Origin: Rhodopseudomonas palustris
GTDB lineage: Bacteria; Pseudomonadota; Alphaproteobacteria; Rhizobiales; Xanthobacteraceae
Reading direction: 5' to 3'
Assembly (NCBI RefSeq): GCF_013415845.1
Contig: NZ_CP058907.1
Location: 4,030,001-4,094,000, forward strand
Length of the DNA: 64,000 nt
Below are positions 28,637 through 36,870 of this stretch, one piece after another. A program made the position numbers and the translations under genes. A model generated the notes under the pieces. That model saw nothing but the letters and a program-made list of their open reading frames with translations, was not told where the DNA came from and did no database searches. How positions within the stretch are numbered: position 1 is the stretch's first letter; the number at the start of each line of letters is the position of its first letter.

Positions 28637-28830
28637 CTAGAGGGTCACATCCGCAATGATCGGGTTGAGCAACATCCAGAGGCTGCTTGATCGGCTTGGC
28701 CTGATCCACGCTGACAGAAACCGAATCTCCGTGCCGGCACTCGCAGGCGCCGCCCCCACACGAAGAGCAGCGAAGGAACAAAGAGCATCGCACCAAGACG
28801 GCGCGTGAAGCGAATGGACGCCGCACTTAA
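28637..28830 (-). pseudogene. Remnant of a pilus assembly N-terminal domain protein
   Basis: Pieces of one protein lie in different frames on the minus strand. A signal-peptide-like RRLGAMLFVPSLLF is followed by GAAPASAG in a second frame. Next comes DSVSVSVDQAKPIKQPLDV in a third frame, and finally NPIIADVTL in the second frame, with TAG at 28637-28639. Their order matches the start of the T2SS/T3SS pilus N-terminal domain family found near Flp genes, whose core reads roughly VDQAK-x-(I/L)-x-LP and NPxIADxT. At least three frameshifts and an early stop mean it cannot make that protein. The rest of the gap 28310-29222 shows no gene. Confidence 0.6.
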
Positions 28831-29041
28831 CTCTGGGAGGTTTACGAGCCGACGAAAGCGCCTCCGAGCGGGATCGGCGCCTGACGGTGAACAAGGTGCG
28901 GCCGACTGATGAATGAAACGGAAATCAAAACGTAAAGATTTGAAACAGTTTGTCCGATTTTGAAGCAGCTTGCGTAGCAATGGTCCAAACCACGGTATCG
29001 CCATGCCGAGAACGGGGCCTTCGCCACTCAATTACTTCAAA

Positions 29042-29056
29042 TTAACAGCACATTTA
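29042..29056 (+). promoter_or_regulatory. CtrA-like site upstream of flp
   Basis: The sequence TTAACAGCACATTTA fits TTAA-N7-TTAA with one mismatch. It lies about 170 bp before the flp start. In Caulobacter the pilin gene is controlled by CtrA through such sites, so the same may hold here. The match is short and could be chance. Confidence 0.35.
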
Positions 29057-29222
29057 CCCTCCGCCGGAAGTGCCACCGAAACACCTGATGCCCCCATGTT
29101 TACGCAATCGAATTAACTGCGCTGCAATTTCCCCCACCTAGGGTTAGCTCCATGGTCACGGTGCTGAGAACGCCGGCCAGACCAAACAGAGTTCGACAGC
29201 CACGTGTACATGGAGCTACCCG

Positions 29223-29387
29223 ATGAAGAACATCGTTGCGCGTTTCATCAAGGACGAATCCGGCGCCACCGCGATTGAATACGGCCTGATCGCTGCCGGC
29301 ATCTCGCTCGCCATCATTGCCGCAGTGCAGGGCCTCGCCGGCAAGCTGAACTCGACCTTCACCAGCGTCCAGAACGCGCTGAAGTAA
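29223..29387 (+). CDS. flp: Flp-family type IVb pilin
   Basis: The 54-residue prepilin is the main pilus subunit. The leader MKNIVARFIKDESG is cut after the glycine by the CpaA peptidase. The mature part starts ATAIEYGLIAAGISLAIIA, with the conserved glutamate and tyrosine of Flp pilins and a single hydrophobic helix. A GGAG ribosome binding site stands before the ATG. A strong terminator follows, which would allow pilin to be made in excess over the assembly proteins. Confidence 0.95.
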   Translation: MKNIVARFIKDESGATAIEYGLIAAGISLAIIAAVQGLAGKLNSTFTSVQNALK

Positions 29388-29410
29388 TCGGCAGGTTGGC
29401 CGAACAATCA

Positions 29411-29438
29411 AGGCCCCGGCGTTCCGGGGCCTTTTTTG
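29411..29438 (+). terminator. Rho-independent terminator after flp
   Basis: A perfect 9-bp stem, AGGCCCCGG and CCGGGGCCT, with loop CGTT is followed by a run of T. Confidence 0.92.
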
Positions 29439-29468
29439 TTCTTCATCCCTCTCACGATCAGAACTGCA

Positions 29469-29618
29469 ATGCACCGTTCCGATCATATCCAACCGATTCC
29501 GGCGCCTGATGGCGCGGTTGCGGCCTCACGCGACACGGCCGCACGGCAGACGGTTTGCGCAGCTCTCGCCCTCGCTGTCGCGGCGGTTCTTATCCAGATC
29601 GCTGCGAGGCTGTGGTGA
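29469..29618 (+). CDS. Small hypothetical membrane peptide
   Basis: A 49-residue frame beginning MHRSDHIQPIPAPDGAVAAS and ending with a hydrophobic stretch, ALALAVAAVLIQIAARLW, that could span the membrane. It sits between flp and cpaA on the same strand. I do not recognise a family and see no good ribosome binding site, so it may not be a gene. Confidence 0.35.
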   Translation: MHRSDHIQPIPAPDGAVAASRDTAARQTVCAALALAVAAVLIQIAARLW

Positions 29619-29714
29619 GGACGAACCGCATTTCCCGATCATTCACTTCTGCCATCTAGTTTGGTTTCGAGCCGCAATGGTTCGAGTTGTTCGCAGAGTT
29701 CCGACGAGGCCAAG

Positions 29715-30239
29715 ATGATCGCCGACCTGCTTCGCATTTCGCTGTTTCCCGCGTTGATGGCCTTCGCCGCAACCAGCGACTTGCTGACGATGACGATCTC
29801 CAACCGGATTTCGCTTTTGCTCGTCGCGGGCTTTCTGGTCTTGGCTCCGCTCACCGGACTCGGTGCCTACGACATCCTGCTGCACTTCGGCGCCGGCGCG
29901 TTGGTGCTTGCGGTCGCCTTCGGCTGTTTTGCGATGGGCTGGATCGGAGGCGGCGACGCCAAGGTGGTGGCCGCCGCAGCACTGTGGTTCGGCTTCGACC
30001 ACCTGCTGGACTACCTGCTGTATGCTTCGCTGTTCGGCGGTGCGCTGACGCTGCTGCTGCTCGGCTTTCGGCAATGGCCCCTGCCCTATCGCCTCGCCTG
30101 CCAGGGCTGGGTCCTGCGGCTGCACGACCAGCAAACCGGCATTCCTTACGGCATTGCGCTGGCGATGGGCGCGCTGGTGATCTACCCGCACACCGAATGG
30201 ATCAAGGCGGTCGATATCGCCCGTTTCACCCTGAGCTGA
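29715..30239 (+). CDS. cpaA: Prepilin peptidase CpaA (A24 family)
   Basis: CpaA is the inner-membrane aspartic protease that removes the leader of Flp prepilin. The 174 residues form several membrane helices. The catalytic aspartates are in FAATSDLLTMTISN (about residue 20) and in the GxGD-type motif WIGGGDAKVVAA. It is short, as usual for CpaA, without the methyltransferase domain of PilD. The ATG at 29715 gives the family N-terminus; earlier in-frame starts add non-family residues. Confidence 0.93.
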   Translation: MIADLLRISLFPALMAFAATSDLLTMTISNRISLLLVAGFLVLAPLTGLGAYDILLHFGAGALVLAVAFGCFAMGWIGGGDAKVVAAAALWFGFDHLLDYLLYASLFGGALTLLLLGFRQWPLPYRLACQGWVLRLHDQQTGIPYGIALAMGALVIYPHTEWIKAVDIARFTLS

Positions 30240-30281
30240 TCGCCTGGGAACTTCCCGTTAACGCGATTTAGATACGCCTCA

Positions 30282-30296
30282 TTAACCATGCTTTGA
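30282..30296 (+). promoter_or_regulatory. CtrA-like site upstream of cpaB
   Basis: TTAACCATGCTTTGA fits TTAA-N7-TTAA with one mismatch. The first part, TTAACCATG, is the same as in the Caulobacter pilA site as I recall it. A weaker copy, TTAACGCGATTTAGA, is at 30258-30272. The sites lie in the 120-bp gap between cpaA and cpaB, so a promoter for cpaB-tadC is plausible. Confidence 0.4.
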
Positions 30297-30363
30297 CGAA
30301 TAGCTGGTCAACTCGCCTCAATGCGGCGGGTGCGCCGCCCGAGTCATGTGGAAAGTGAAGCGT

Positions 30364-30927
30364 ATGAATCCCGCGCGCATTGTCGTGCTGACCATCGCTG
30401 TCGGTGCCGGCGGCGTCGCCGCTTATCTGGCCAACAGCACCGGTCCGCAGCCGGGTGCCCCTGCCGCGCCGGTTGCGCAGACCGTCGAGGTTCTGGTCGC
30501 CAAGAACGACATTCCGCTCGGTCAAGCCGTGACGCCCGGCGATCTGCAATGGCAGACCTGGCCAGCCGCAACCGCCAGCTCGAACTTCATCCGCCGCGAC
30601 GTTCACCCCGGCGCCACCACCGATATCGGCGGCTCGATCACCCGCGCGCCCTTCATTGCCGGCGAGCCGATCCGCAGACAGAAGCTGGTCAAAGCCGATG
30701 GCTCCAGCTCCGTGCCCGCGATCCTGTCCGCCGACATGCGCGCCATTTCGACTGAGACCGCTCTGGAGCCCGGCGCGACTGGCGCACGACAGAGCGGAAC
30801 GCTGTCGCTGGCGCCGCTCCTTGCCGATGCGCGGCAGACTGCCTCGAACGACACCACCGAAGCCAAGCGTGGCATCGTCAAAGTGGCGCGCTACGAAATT
30901 ACCACTCAGGCATCGTTGCAGAGATGA
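30364..30927 (+). CDS. cpaB: Flp pilus assembly protein CpaB, internally shortened
   Basis: CpaB/RcpC is a periplasmic protein that works with the CpaC secretin. The N-terminus MNPARIVVLTIAVGAGGVAA and the SAF domain (VEVLVAKNDIPLGQAVTPGD, about residues 41-60) are intact. So is the C-terminal end, ARQSGTLSLAPLLADA and so on. The family normally has a middle block of roughly 70-80 residues after MRAISTE (containing GGFILPNDRVDV). Here MRAISTE at about residue 130 passes straight to TALEPGATGARQSG, so that block is missing and the product is 187 residues instead of about 260. The frame is kept. It may be partly functional or defective. Confidence 0.82.
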   Translation: MNPARIVVLTIAVGAGGVAAYLANSTGPQPGAPAAPVAQTVEVLVAKNDIPLGQAVTPGDLQWQTWPAATASSNFIRRDVHPGATTDIGGSITRAPFIAGEPIRRQKLVKADGSSSVPAILSADMRAISTETALEPGATGARQSGTLSLAPLLADARQTASNDTTEAKRGIVKVARYEITTQASLQR

Positions 30928-30941
30928 TCGGAGAACGGGAG

Positions 30942-32384
30942 ATGACTCGCAATACCGGTCCCCGATTGACCCACTTCTGGCGCGGCACGGCGATCGCCCT
31001 GTCCGCAGCCGTGGCTCTGACGCTGATCCCGAGCTGGACCGCGGTGCACGCCAGCGACTACCGTGCGGCGCCTGTCCCGCCGGCATCGTCCGGCCTGAAT
31101 GCCCAATCGATTTCGCTCGGCATCGGCAAGTCGATGGTGATCGACCTGCCGCGCGACATCAAAGACGTGCTGGTTGCGGATCCGAAAATCGCCAATGCGG
31201 TGGTCCGTTCTGCGCAGCGCGCCTACATCATCGGCGCCGCCGTTGGCCAAACCAACATCGTGTTCTTCGATTCCGCCGGCCGGCAGATCGCCGCCTACGA
31301 CATCGCCGTGACGCGCGACCTCAACGGTCTCCGGACCGCACTCAAGCAGACCTTGCCCAATGCCGAAATCCAGGTCGAAGGCCTCGGCGACGGCGTGATG
31401 CTGAACGGCTGGGTGACCTCCCCGATCGACGCGCAGCAGGCGTACGACCTCGCCGTTCGGTTGGTGGGCGAAGATAAGAAGGTCGTCAACAACATCGCGG
31501 TCCGCGGCCGCGATCAGGTGATGCTGAAGATCACCGTCGCCGAAGTGCAGCGGGACATCGTCAAGCAGCTCGGCGTCGATCTCAGCGCCAACATGGCCTA
31601 CGGCACCGCCGTGGTGAACTTCAACAACTCCAATCCATTCACCCAATCTGGCGGTCCGCTGGTTTCGAGCAACGCGCTGACCACGAAATTCGGATCGCTG
31701 CCGTCCGTCACCGCAACGCTGCGGGCGATGGAAAGCGCTGGCGTCGTGCGTACCCTCGCCGAGCCAAACCTGACAGCAATCTCCGGCGAGCCGGCGACCT
31801 TCCTGGCCGGCGGCGAATTCCCGGTGCCGAGCGGCGTGACCTGCACCAACGGTGTCTGCACTCCGTCGGTGACGTTCAAGAAGTTCGGTATCCTGCTCAA
31901 CTTCACCCCGGTAGTGATGACCGCAGGCCGGATCAGCCTGAAGGTGATGACCGAGGTCTCCGAGGTGTCGAGCGACAACTCCGTCATCATCAGCAACATG
32001 TCGGTGCCGTCGATCAAGACCCGCCGCGTCGAGAGCACGGTGGAAATCCCCTCCGGCGGCTCGCTGGCGATGGCCGGCTTGATCCAGGAGCAGACCAAGC
32101 AGGCGATCAATGGCATGCCCGGCGCAGCGCAACTGCCGATCCTCGGCACGCTGTTCCGCAGCCGCGACTACATCAACCGCCAAACCGAGCTGATGGTGCT
32201 GGTGACGCCCTATGTGGTGCGCGCCGTGGCGCAGAAGGATCTGTCACGGCCGGACGACGGCTTCGCCGACGCCTCGGATCCGCAGTCCGACCTGCTCGGC
32301 AGCATCAACAAGCTCTACGGCGTTCCCGGCCGGACCGAGCCCGCCCGCACCTATCGCGGCCGGTTCGGTTTCATCACCGACTAG
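30942..32384 (+). CDS. cpaC: Pilus secretin CpaC (RcpA)
   Basis: CpaC forms the outer-membrane channel of the Flp pilus. The protein has a signal peptide (to about residue 37), an N-terminal pilus domain (SISLGIGKSMVIDLPRDIKD and VLVADPKIANAVV), a BON-like segment (IQVEGLGDGVMLNGWVTS) and the secretin domain (VRTLAEPNLTAISGEPATFL through LPILGTLFRSRDYINRQTEL). The ATG at 30942 has GGAGAA about six bases upstream; an ATG at 30924 that overlaps the cpaB stop is an alternative. The product is 480 residues. Confidence 0.95.
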   Translation: MTRNTGPRLTHFWRGTAIALSAAVALTLIPSWTAVHASDYRAAPVPPASSGLNAQSISLGIGKSMVIDLPRDIKDVLVADPKIANAVVRSAQRAYIIGAAVGQTNIVFFDSAGRQIAAYDIAVTRDLNGLRTALKQTLPNAEIQVEGLGDGVMLNGWVTSPIDAQQAYDLAVRLVGEDKKVVNNIAVRGRDQVMLKITVAEVQRDIVKQLGVDLSANMAYGTAVVNFNNSNPFTQSGGPLVSSNALTTKFGSLPSVTATLRAMESAGVVRTLAEPNLTAISGEPATFLAGGEFPVPSGVTCTNGVCTPSVTFKKFGILLNFTPVVMTAGRISLKVMTEVSEVSSDNSVIISNMSVPSIKTRRVESTVEIPSGGSLAMAGLIQEQTKQAINGMPGAAQLPILGTLFRSRDYINRQTELMVLVTPYVVRAVAQKDLSRPDDGFADASDPQSDLLGSINKLYGVPGRTEPARTYRGRFGFITD

Positions 32385-32403
32385 GCGGAGCGAGGACAGC
32401 ACG

Positions 32404-33132
32404 ATGACATTTCCTACCTCCGCCAAAGTGGCTCGCGGCCTCGGTCTTGGGGCCGCGTTGATCGGTTTCTCGCTGTCGCTCGGAGCCTGCACCCATACCA
32501 GCCGGGAAGTCGAAGTGACCCAGAGCATTCCGACCGACTATCGGCAGCGCCATCCGATCGCCATCCGGGAAGCTGACCGCACCGTCGAAGTCTTCGTCGG
32601 CAACGGCCGCGGCGGGCTCACCCCCGTGCAGCGCGCGGAAGTCGCCGAGCTTGGGCAGACCTGGCTGCGTGAAGGCACCGGCGCGATCATCGCCGAAGTG
32701 CCGTCCGACACGCCCAATGCCCGCGCCGCCTCGGACACCATCCGTGAGATTCAGTCGGTGCTCGCGGCCAATGGCGTGCCGGCGCGCGGCGTGACGGTGA
32801 AGCACTATCGTCCGGCCGATCCGCGCACGTTCGCGACGATCCGTCTGATCTATCCGAAGGTGACCGCCGTGGCCGGCCCCTGCGGGCTGTGGCCGGAAGA
32901 TCTCGGTCCGAGCATCAAGAACAAGGGCTATTACGACAATCGCCCGTACTGGAATCTCGGTTGCGCCAACCAGCGCAACCTCGCTGCGATGGTCGAAAAT
33001 CCCTCCGATCTGGTGCAGCCGCGACCTGAAACACCGCCCTACACCGCTCGTCGCGCGGTCACCTATGACACCTATCGCACGACCAAACCGGACACGAGCG
33101 ACAAGAGCAAGTTGAGCGGCGTCGGACAATGA
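32404..33132 (+). CDS. cpaD: Pilus assembly lipoprotein CpaD
   Basis: The 242-residue protein has a lipoprotein signal with lipobox LGAC (about residues 26-29), then SIPTDYRQRHPIAIREADRT, the hallmark of the CpaD family, and GPCGLWPEDLGPS near residue 160. It is thought to support the outer-membrane secretin. It starts 19 bp after cpaC and its stop overlaps the cpaE start as ATGA. Confidence 0.95.
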   Translation: MTFPTSAKVARGLGLGAALIGFSLSLGACTHTSREVEVTQSIPTDYRQRHPIAIREADRTVEVFVGNGRGGLTPVQRAEVAELGQTWLREGTGAIIAEVPSDTPNARAASDTIREIQSVLAANGVPARGVTVKHYRPADPRTFATIRLIYPKVTAVAGPCGLWPEDLGPSIKNKGYYDNRPYWNLGCANQRNLAAMVENPSDLVQPRPETPPYTARRAVTYDTYRTTKPDTSDKSKLSGVGQ

Positions 33133-34400
33133 TCAGTTACTCGCGCCAAAATCAGGACGAACCGGCGACGGCGGCACCGGATGTAGGGCCGGAGGAGCAC
33201 ATCGCGCCAGCGCCGCGCGTCTCGGTTCAAGCGTTCTGCGAGACCGTCGAGACTGCCGCCGCGGTGCAGGCCGCGGGCGAAGACCGTCGTCTCGCAAAAG
33301 CACACCTGAAGATCCAAATGGGCGGCGTGGTTGCGGCAATCGAAGCCTACCGATCCGCCCCGACGCCGAACGTCATCGTGCTTGAGACCGACGCACGCAG
33401 CGACGTGCTGGCCGGTCTCGACCAGCTCGCGACGGTGTGCGATCCGGGGACGCGGGTGATCGTGATCGGCAAGGTCAACGACGTCACGCTGTACCGCGAG
33501 TTGGTCCGCCGCGGCGTCAGTGATTACGCGATCGCGCCGGTGCAGCCGATCGACGTGGTCCGCTCGATCTGCAATCTGTTCTCGGCACCCGAAGCCAAAG
33601 CCGTCGGCCGCATCATCGCTGTGGTCGGTGCGAAGGGAGGCGTTGGCGCGTCCACGGTCGCCCACAACGTGGCCTGGGCCATCGCTCGTGACCTGGCGCT
33701 CGACTCGGTGGTGGCCGATCTTGATCTCGCGTTCGGCACCGCCGGGCTCGACTACAATCAGGACCCGCCGCAGGGGATCGCCGAGGCGGTGTTTGCCCCC
33801 GACCGCGTCGATACCGCCTTCGTCGATCGGCTGCTGTCGAAATGTACCGACCACCTCAGCCTGCTGGCTGCGCCGGCGACACTGGACCGCGTCTACGACT
33901 TTGGCGCCGATGCATTCGACTCGGTCTTCGACACGCTCCGCACCACGATGCCGTGCATTGTTCTCGACGTGCCGCATCAATGGACCGGGTGGGCGAAACG
34001 GTCCCTCATCACCGCCGATGATATCCTGATCGTCGCGACGCCCGACCTCGCCAACCTGCGCAACACCAAAAACCTGATCGACCTCTTGAAGGGGGCCCGG
34101 CCGAACGATCGTCCCCCGCTGTACTGTCTCAATCAGGTCGGGGTGCCGAAGCGGCCCGAAATCTCCACGAGTGAGTTCGCCAAGGCGATCGAGAGCCAGC
34201 CGATCGTCTCGATTCCGTTCGAGCCTCAGATCTTCGGTGCGGCCGCCAACAACGGCCAGATGATCGCGGAAATCGCGGCGAACCATAAGACGACGGAGAT
34301 GTTCCTGCAGATCGCCCAGCGGCTGACGGGACGCGGAGAAGCCAAGAAGCCGAAAGGCTCGTTCCTGGGACCGATTCTGGAGAAGCTGCGGGCCAAGTAG
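33129..34400 (+). CDS. cpaE: Pilus localisation ATPase-like protein CpaE (TadZ)
   Basis: CpaE/TadZ belongs to the ParA/MinD superfamily and places the pilus machine in the cell. The 423 residues comprise a receiver-like N-terminal domain and a MinD-like domain with GAKGGVGASTVAHNVAWAIA (about 168-187). The classical lysine of the deviant Walker A is replaced by alanine (GGVGAST), which is usual for CpaE. The start overlaps cpaD by four bases, suggesting translational coupling. Confidence 0.95.
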   Translation: MISYSRQNQDEPATAAPDVGPEEHIAPAPRVSVQAFCETVETAAAVQAAGEDRRLAKAHLKIQMGGVVAAIEAYRSAPTPNVIVLETDARSDVLAGLDQLATVCDPGTRVIVIGKVNDVTLYRELVRRGVSDYAIAPVQPIDVVRSICNLFSAPEAKAVGRIIAVVGAKGGVGASTVAHNVAWAIARDLALDSVVADLDLAFGTAGLDYNQDPPQGIAEAVFAPDRVDTAFVDRLLSKCTDHLSLLAAPATLDRVYDFGADAFDSVFDTLRTTMPCIVLDVPHQWTGWAKRSLITADDILIVATPDLANLRNTKNLIDLLKGARPNDRPPLYCLNQVGVPKRPEISTSEFAKAIESQPIVSIPFEPQIFGAAANNGQMIAEIAANHKTTEMFLQIAQRLTGRGEAKKPKGSFLGPILEKLRAK

Positions 34401-34420
34401 CCTGGTGTTGGAGTATCAAG

Positions 34421-35875
34421 GTGTTTGGTAAGCGCGGACCGGAAAACGAAGTCAGGGCCCCGAAACCGGCGAGCTTCTCGCCGGAGCCGGCGATGCGCGC
34501 CGCTGAACCCAAGCCCGTCGTGTCTTCACCGCCGCTGGCACCGGCACGCGCCCCTTCAGCGCCGCCGGTGGCAGTCGAAACGCGCCGCTCCGAGAACTAC
34601 TACCAGGTCAAGGCGACGATCTTCGGCGCGCTGATCGAAGCGATCGATCTGGCGCAGCTCGCGAAGCTCGATGGCGAGTCGGCGCGCGAGGAAATCCGCG
34701 ACATCGTCAACGAAATCATCGCGATCAAGAACATCGTGATGTCGATCGCCGAGCAGGAGGAACTGCTCGACGACATCTGCAACGACGTGCTCGGCTACGG
34801 CCCGCTGGAGCCGCTGCTGTCCCGCGACGACATCTCCGACATCATGGTCAACGGCGCCGGCACGGTTTACATCGAAGTCGCCGGCCGGATCCAACGCACC
34901 GGCATCCGGTTTCGCGACAATCAGCAGCTCCTCAACATCTGCCAGCGCATCGTCAGTCAGGTCGGCCGGCGCGTGGACGAATCCTCGCCGATCTGCGACG
35001 CGCGCCTTGCCGACGGCTCGCGCGTCAACGCCATTGTGCCGCCGCTGGCCATCGACGGCCCCGCCCTCACCATCCGTAAATTCAAAAAGGACAAACTGAC
35101 GCTCGACCAGTTGGTCAAGTTCGGCGCGATCACGCCGGAGGGCGCTCAGATCCTGCAGATCATCGGCCGGGTCCGCTGCAACGTGCTGATCTCGGGCGGT
35201 ACCGGCTCGGGCAAGACCACGCTTCTGAACTGCCTGACCAACTATATCGACGACGACGAGCGCATCATCACCTGCGAAGACGCGGCCGAACTGCAACTGC
35301 AGCAGCCGCACGTGGTGCGCCTTGAAACCCGACCACCGAATATCGAAGGCGAAGGCCAGATCACGATGCGCGATCTGGTCCGCAACTGTCTGCGTATGCG
35401 TCCTGAGCGGATCATCGTCGGCGAAGTCCGCGGACCCGAGGCATTCGACCTGTTGCAGGCGATGAACACCGGCCACGACGGCTCAATGGGCACGCTGCAT
35501 GCCAATAATCCGCGCGAAGCCCTGTCTCGTTGTGAATCGATGATCACAATGGGCGGCTTCGCACTCCCGTCGCGCACCATCCGCGAGATGATCTGCGCCT
35601 CGATCGACGTCATCATCCAAGCGGCGCGCCTGCGTGACGGCTCACGCCGCATCACCCACATCACCGAGGTGATGGGGATGGAAGGTGACACCATCATCAC
35701 CCAGGACATCTTCGTCTACGACCTGTTGGGCGAGGATGCCAACGGTCACATCGTTGGCCGCCACCGCTCTACCGGCATCGGTCGCCCGCGGTTCTGGGAA
35801 CGCGCCCGCTATTTCGGCGAAGAGCAGCGACTCGCCGCGGCGCTGGATGCCGCGGAGGTCGTGGTCAATTCATAA
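34421..35875 (+). CDS. cpaF: Pilus assembly ATPase CpaF (TadA)
   Basis: The secretion ATPase that powers pilus growth, 484 residues. Walker A is GGTGSGKTTLLNCL (about residue 260), the Asp box and Walker B lie in RMRPERIIVGEVRGPEAFD, and the His box is GHDGSMGTLHANNPREA. The first 55 residues are proline-rich and variable. It uses a GTG start at 34421 with GGAG nine bases upstream. Confidence 0.97.
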   Translation: MFGKRGPENEVRAPKPASFSPEPAMRAAEPKPVVSSPPLAPARAPSAPPVAVETRRSENYYQVKATIFGALIEAIDLAQLAKLDGESAREEIRDIVNEIIAIKNIVMSIAEQEELLDDICNDVLGYGPLEPLLSRDDISDIMVNGAGTVYIEVAGRIQRTGIRFRDNQQLLNICQRIVSQVGRRVDESSPICDARLADGSRVNAIVPPLAIDGPALTIRKFKKDKLTLDQLVKFGAITPEGAQILQIIGRVRCNVLISGGTGSGKTTLLNCLTNYIDDDERIITCEDAAELQLQQPHVVRLETRPPNIEGEGQITMRDLVRNCLRMRPERIIVGEVRGPEAFDLLQAMNTGHDGSMGTLHANNPREALSRCESMITMGGFALPSRTIREMICASIDVIIQAARLRDGSRRITHITEVMGMEGDTIITQDIFVYDLLGEDANGHIVGRHRSTGIGRPRFWERARYFGEEQRLAAALDAAEVVVNS

Positions 35876-35887
35876 GAGGCCGGTGCG

Positions 35888-36862
35888 ATGGAAATGCAAA
35901 CGCTCGCACTCGGCTTCTTTGCCGCCATCGCGGTCGGTGGTGTGGCATGGGTTTTCGTCTATCCGCTGCTGTCCGGAGAAAAGACTGTCGAACAGCGGCT
36001 GACCTTCGTCGCACGCTCCACGCCCACGGTGCGTCAAGCCGATCGCACGCAGCGGTCGCGGCGCGAGCAGATCGAGGGCTCTCTCAAAGAGATCGAGACC
36101 CGCAACGAAAAGCAGAAGAACGTCCCGCTGACCGCCAAGCTGTCGCAGGCAGGTCTCGACTGGACTCCCGGCAAGTTCGGCGTGGTTTCGGCGTCGCTCG
36201 GCATCTTCATGCTAGGCATCGCGATCATTTTGGGCGCCAGCCTGCCGGCCGCGGCCGGTCTTGGTTTCGCCGCCGGCTTCGGGTTGCCGCGCTGGACCCT
36301 CGGCTATCTCAAGCGTCGCCGTGAGAAGAGGTTTCTTGCCGCCCTTCCCGACGCGGTCGACATCATCGTTCGTGGTATCAAGGCCGGCCTGCCGTTGTTC
36401 GACTCGATCAAGATGGTGGCCGCGGATTCACCGGAGCCGCTGCGGAGCGAATTCAACGCCATTATCGAAACCCAGGCGATCGGCATGCCGATCGGCGAGG
36501 CCTGCGCCCGGCTGTATGAGCGGATGCCGATTCCCGAAGCGAATTTTTTCGGCATCGTGATCTCGATCCAGCAGAAATCGGGCGGCAACCTCTCGGAAGC
36601 GCTCGGGAACCTGTCCAAGGTGCTGCGCGATCGCAAGAAGATGGCCGAGAAGATCCAGGCGATGTCGATGGAAGCCAAGGCATCAGCCGCAATCATTGGC
36701 TCGCTGCCGATCATCGTGATGATGCTGGTCTATGTGACCACTCCAGACTACATCTCGCTGCTGTGGACACATCCGACCGGTCGCATCCTACTCGCGGCTT
36801 CGGCGCTGTGGATGTCGGCGGGCATCTTCGTGATGAAGAAGATGATCAATTTCGACTTCTGA
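35888..36862 (+). CDS. tadB: Type II/IV secretion inner-membrane protein TadB
   Basis: A GspF-like platform protein of the Flp system, 324 residues. A membrane helix at 5-25 is followed by two helices at about 95-130 and the cytosolic GspF domain (FLAALPDAVDIIVRGIKAGL, IVISIQQKSGGNLSEALGNL). Two helices close the protein. It lies 12 bp after cpaF and 8 bp before tadC. Confidence 0.95.
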   Translation: MEMQTLALGFFAAIAVGGVAWVFVYPLLSGEKTVEQRLTFVARSTPTVRQADRTQRSRREQIEGSLKEIETRNEKQKNVPLTAKLSQAGLDWTPGKFGVVSASLGIFMLGIAIILGASLPAAAGLGFAAGFGLPRWTLGYLKRRREKRFLAALPDAVDIIVRGIKAGLPLFDSIKMVAADSPEPLRSEFNAIIETQAIGMPIGEACARLYERMPIPEANFFGIVISIQQKSGGNLSEALGNLSKVLRDRKKMAEKIQAMSMEAKASAAIIGSLPIIVMMLVYVTTPDYISLLWTHPTGRILLAASALWMSAGIFVMKKMINFDF

Positions 36863-36870
36863 GGGCGGCC

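Noticed and set aside
33129..34400. Defective Walker A in CpaE as a sign of a mutation
   Set aside because: The GGVGAST form without the usual lysine is normal for the CpaE/TadZ family.
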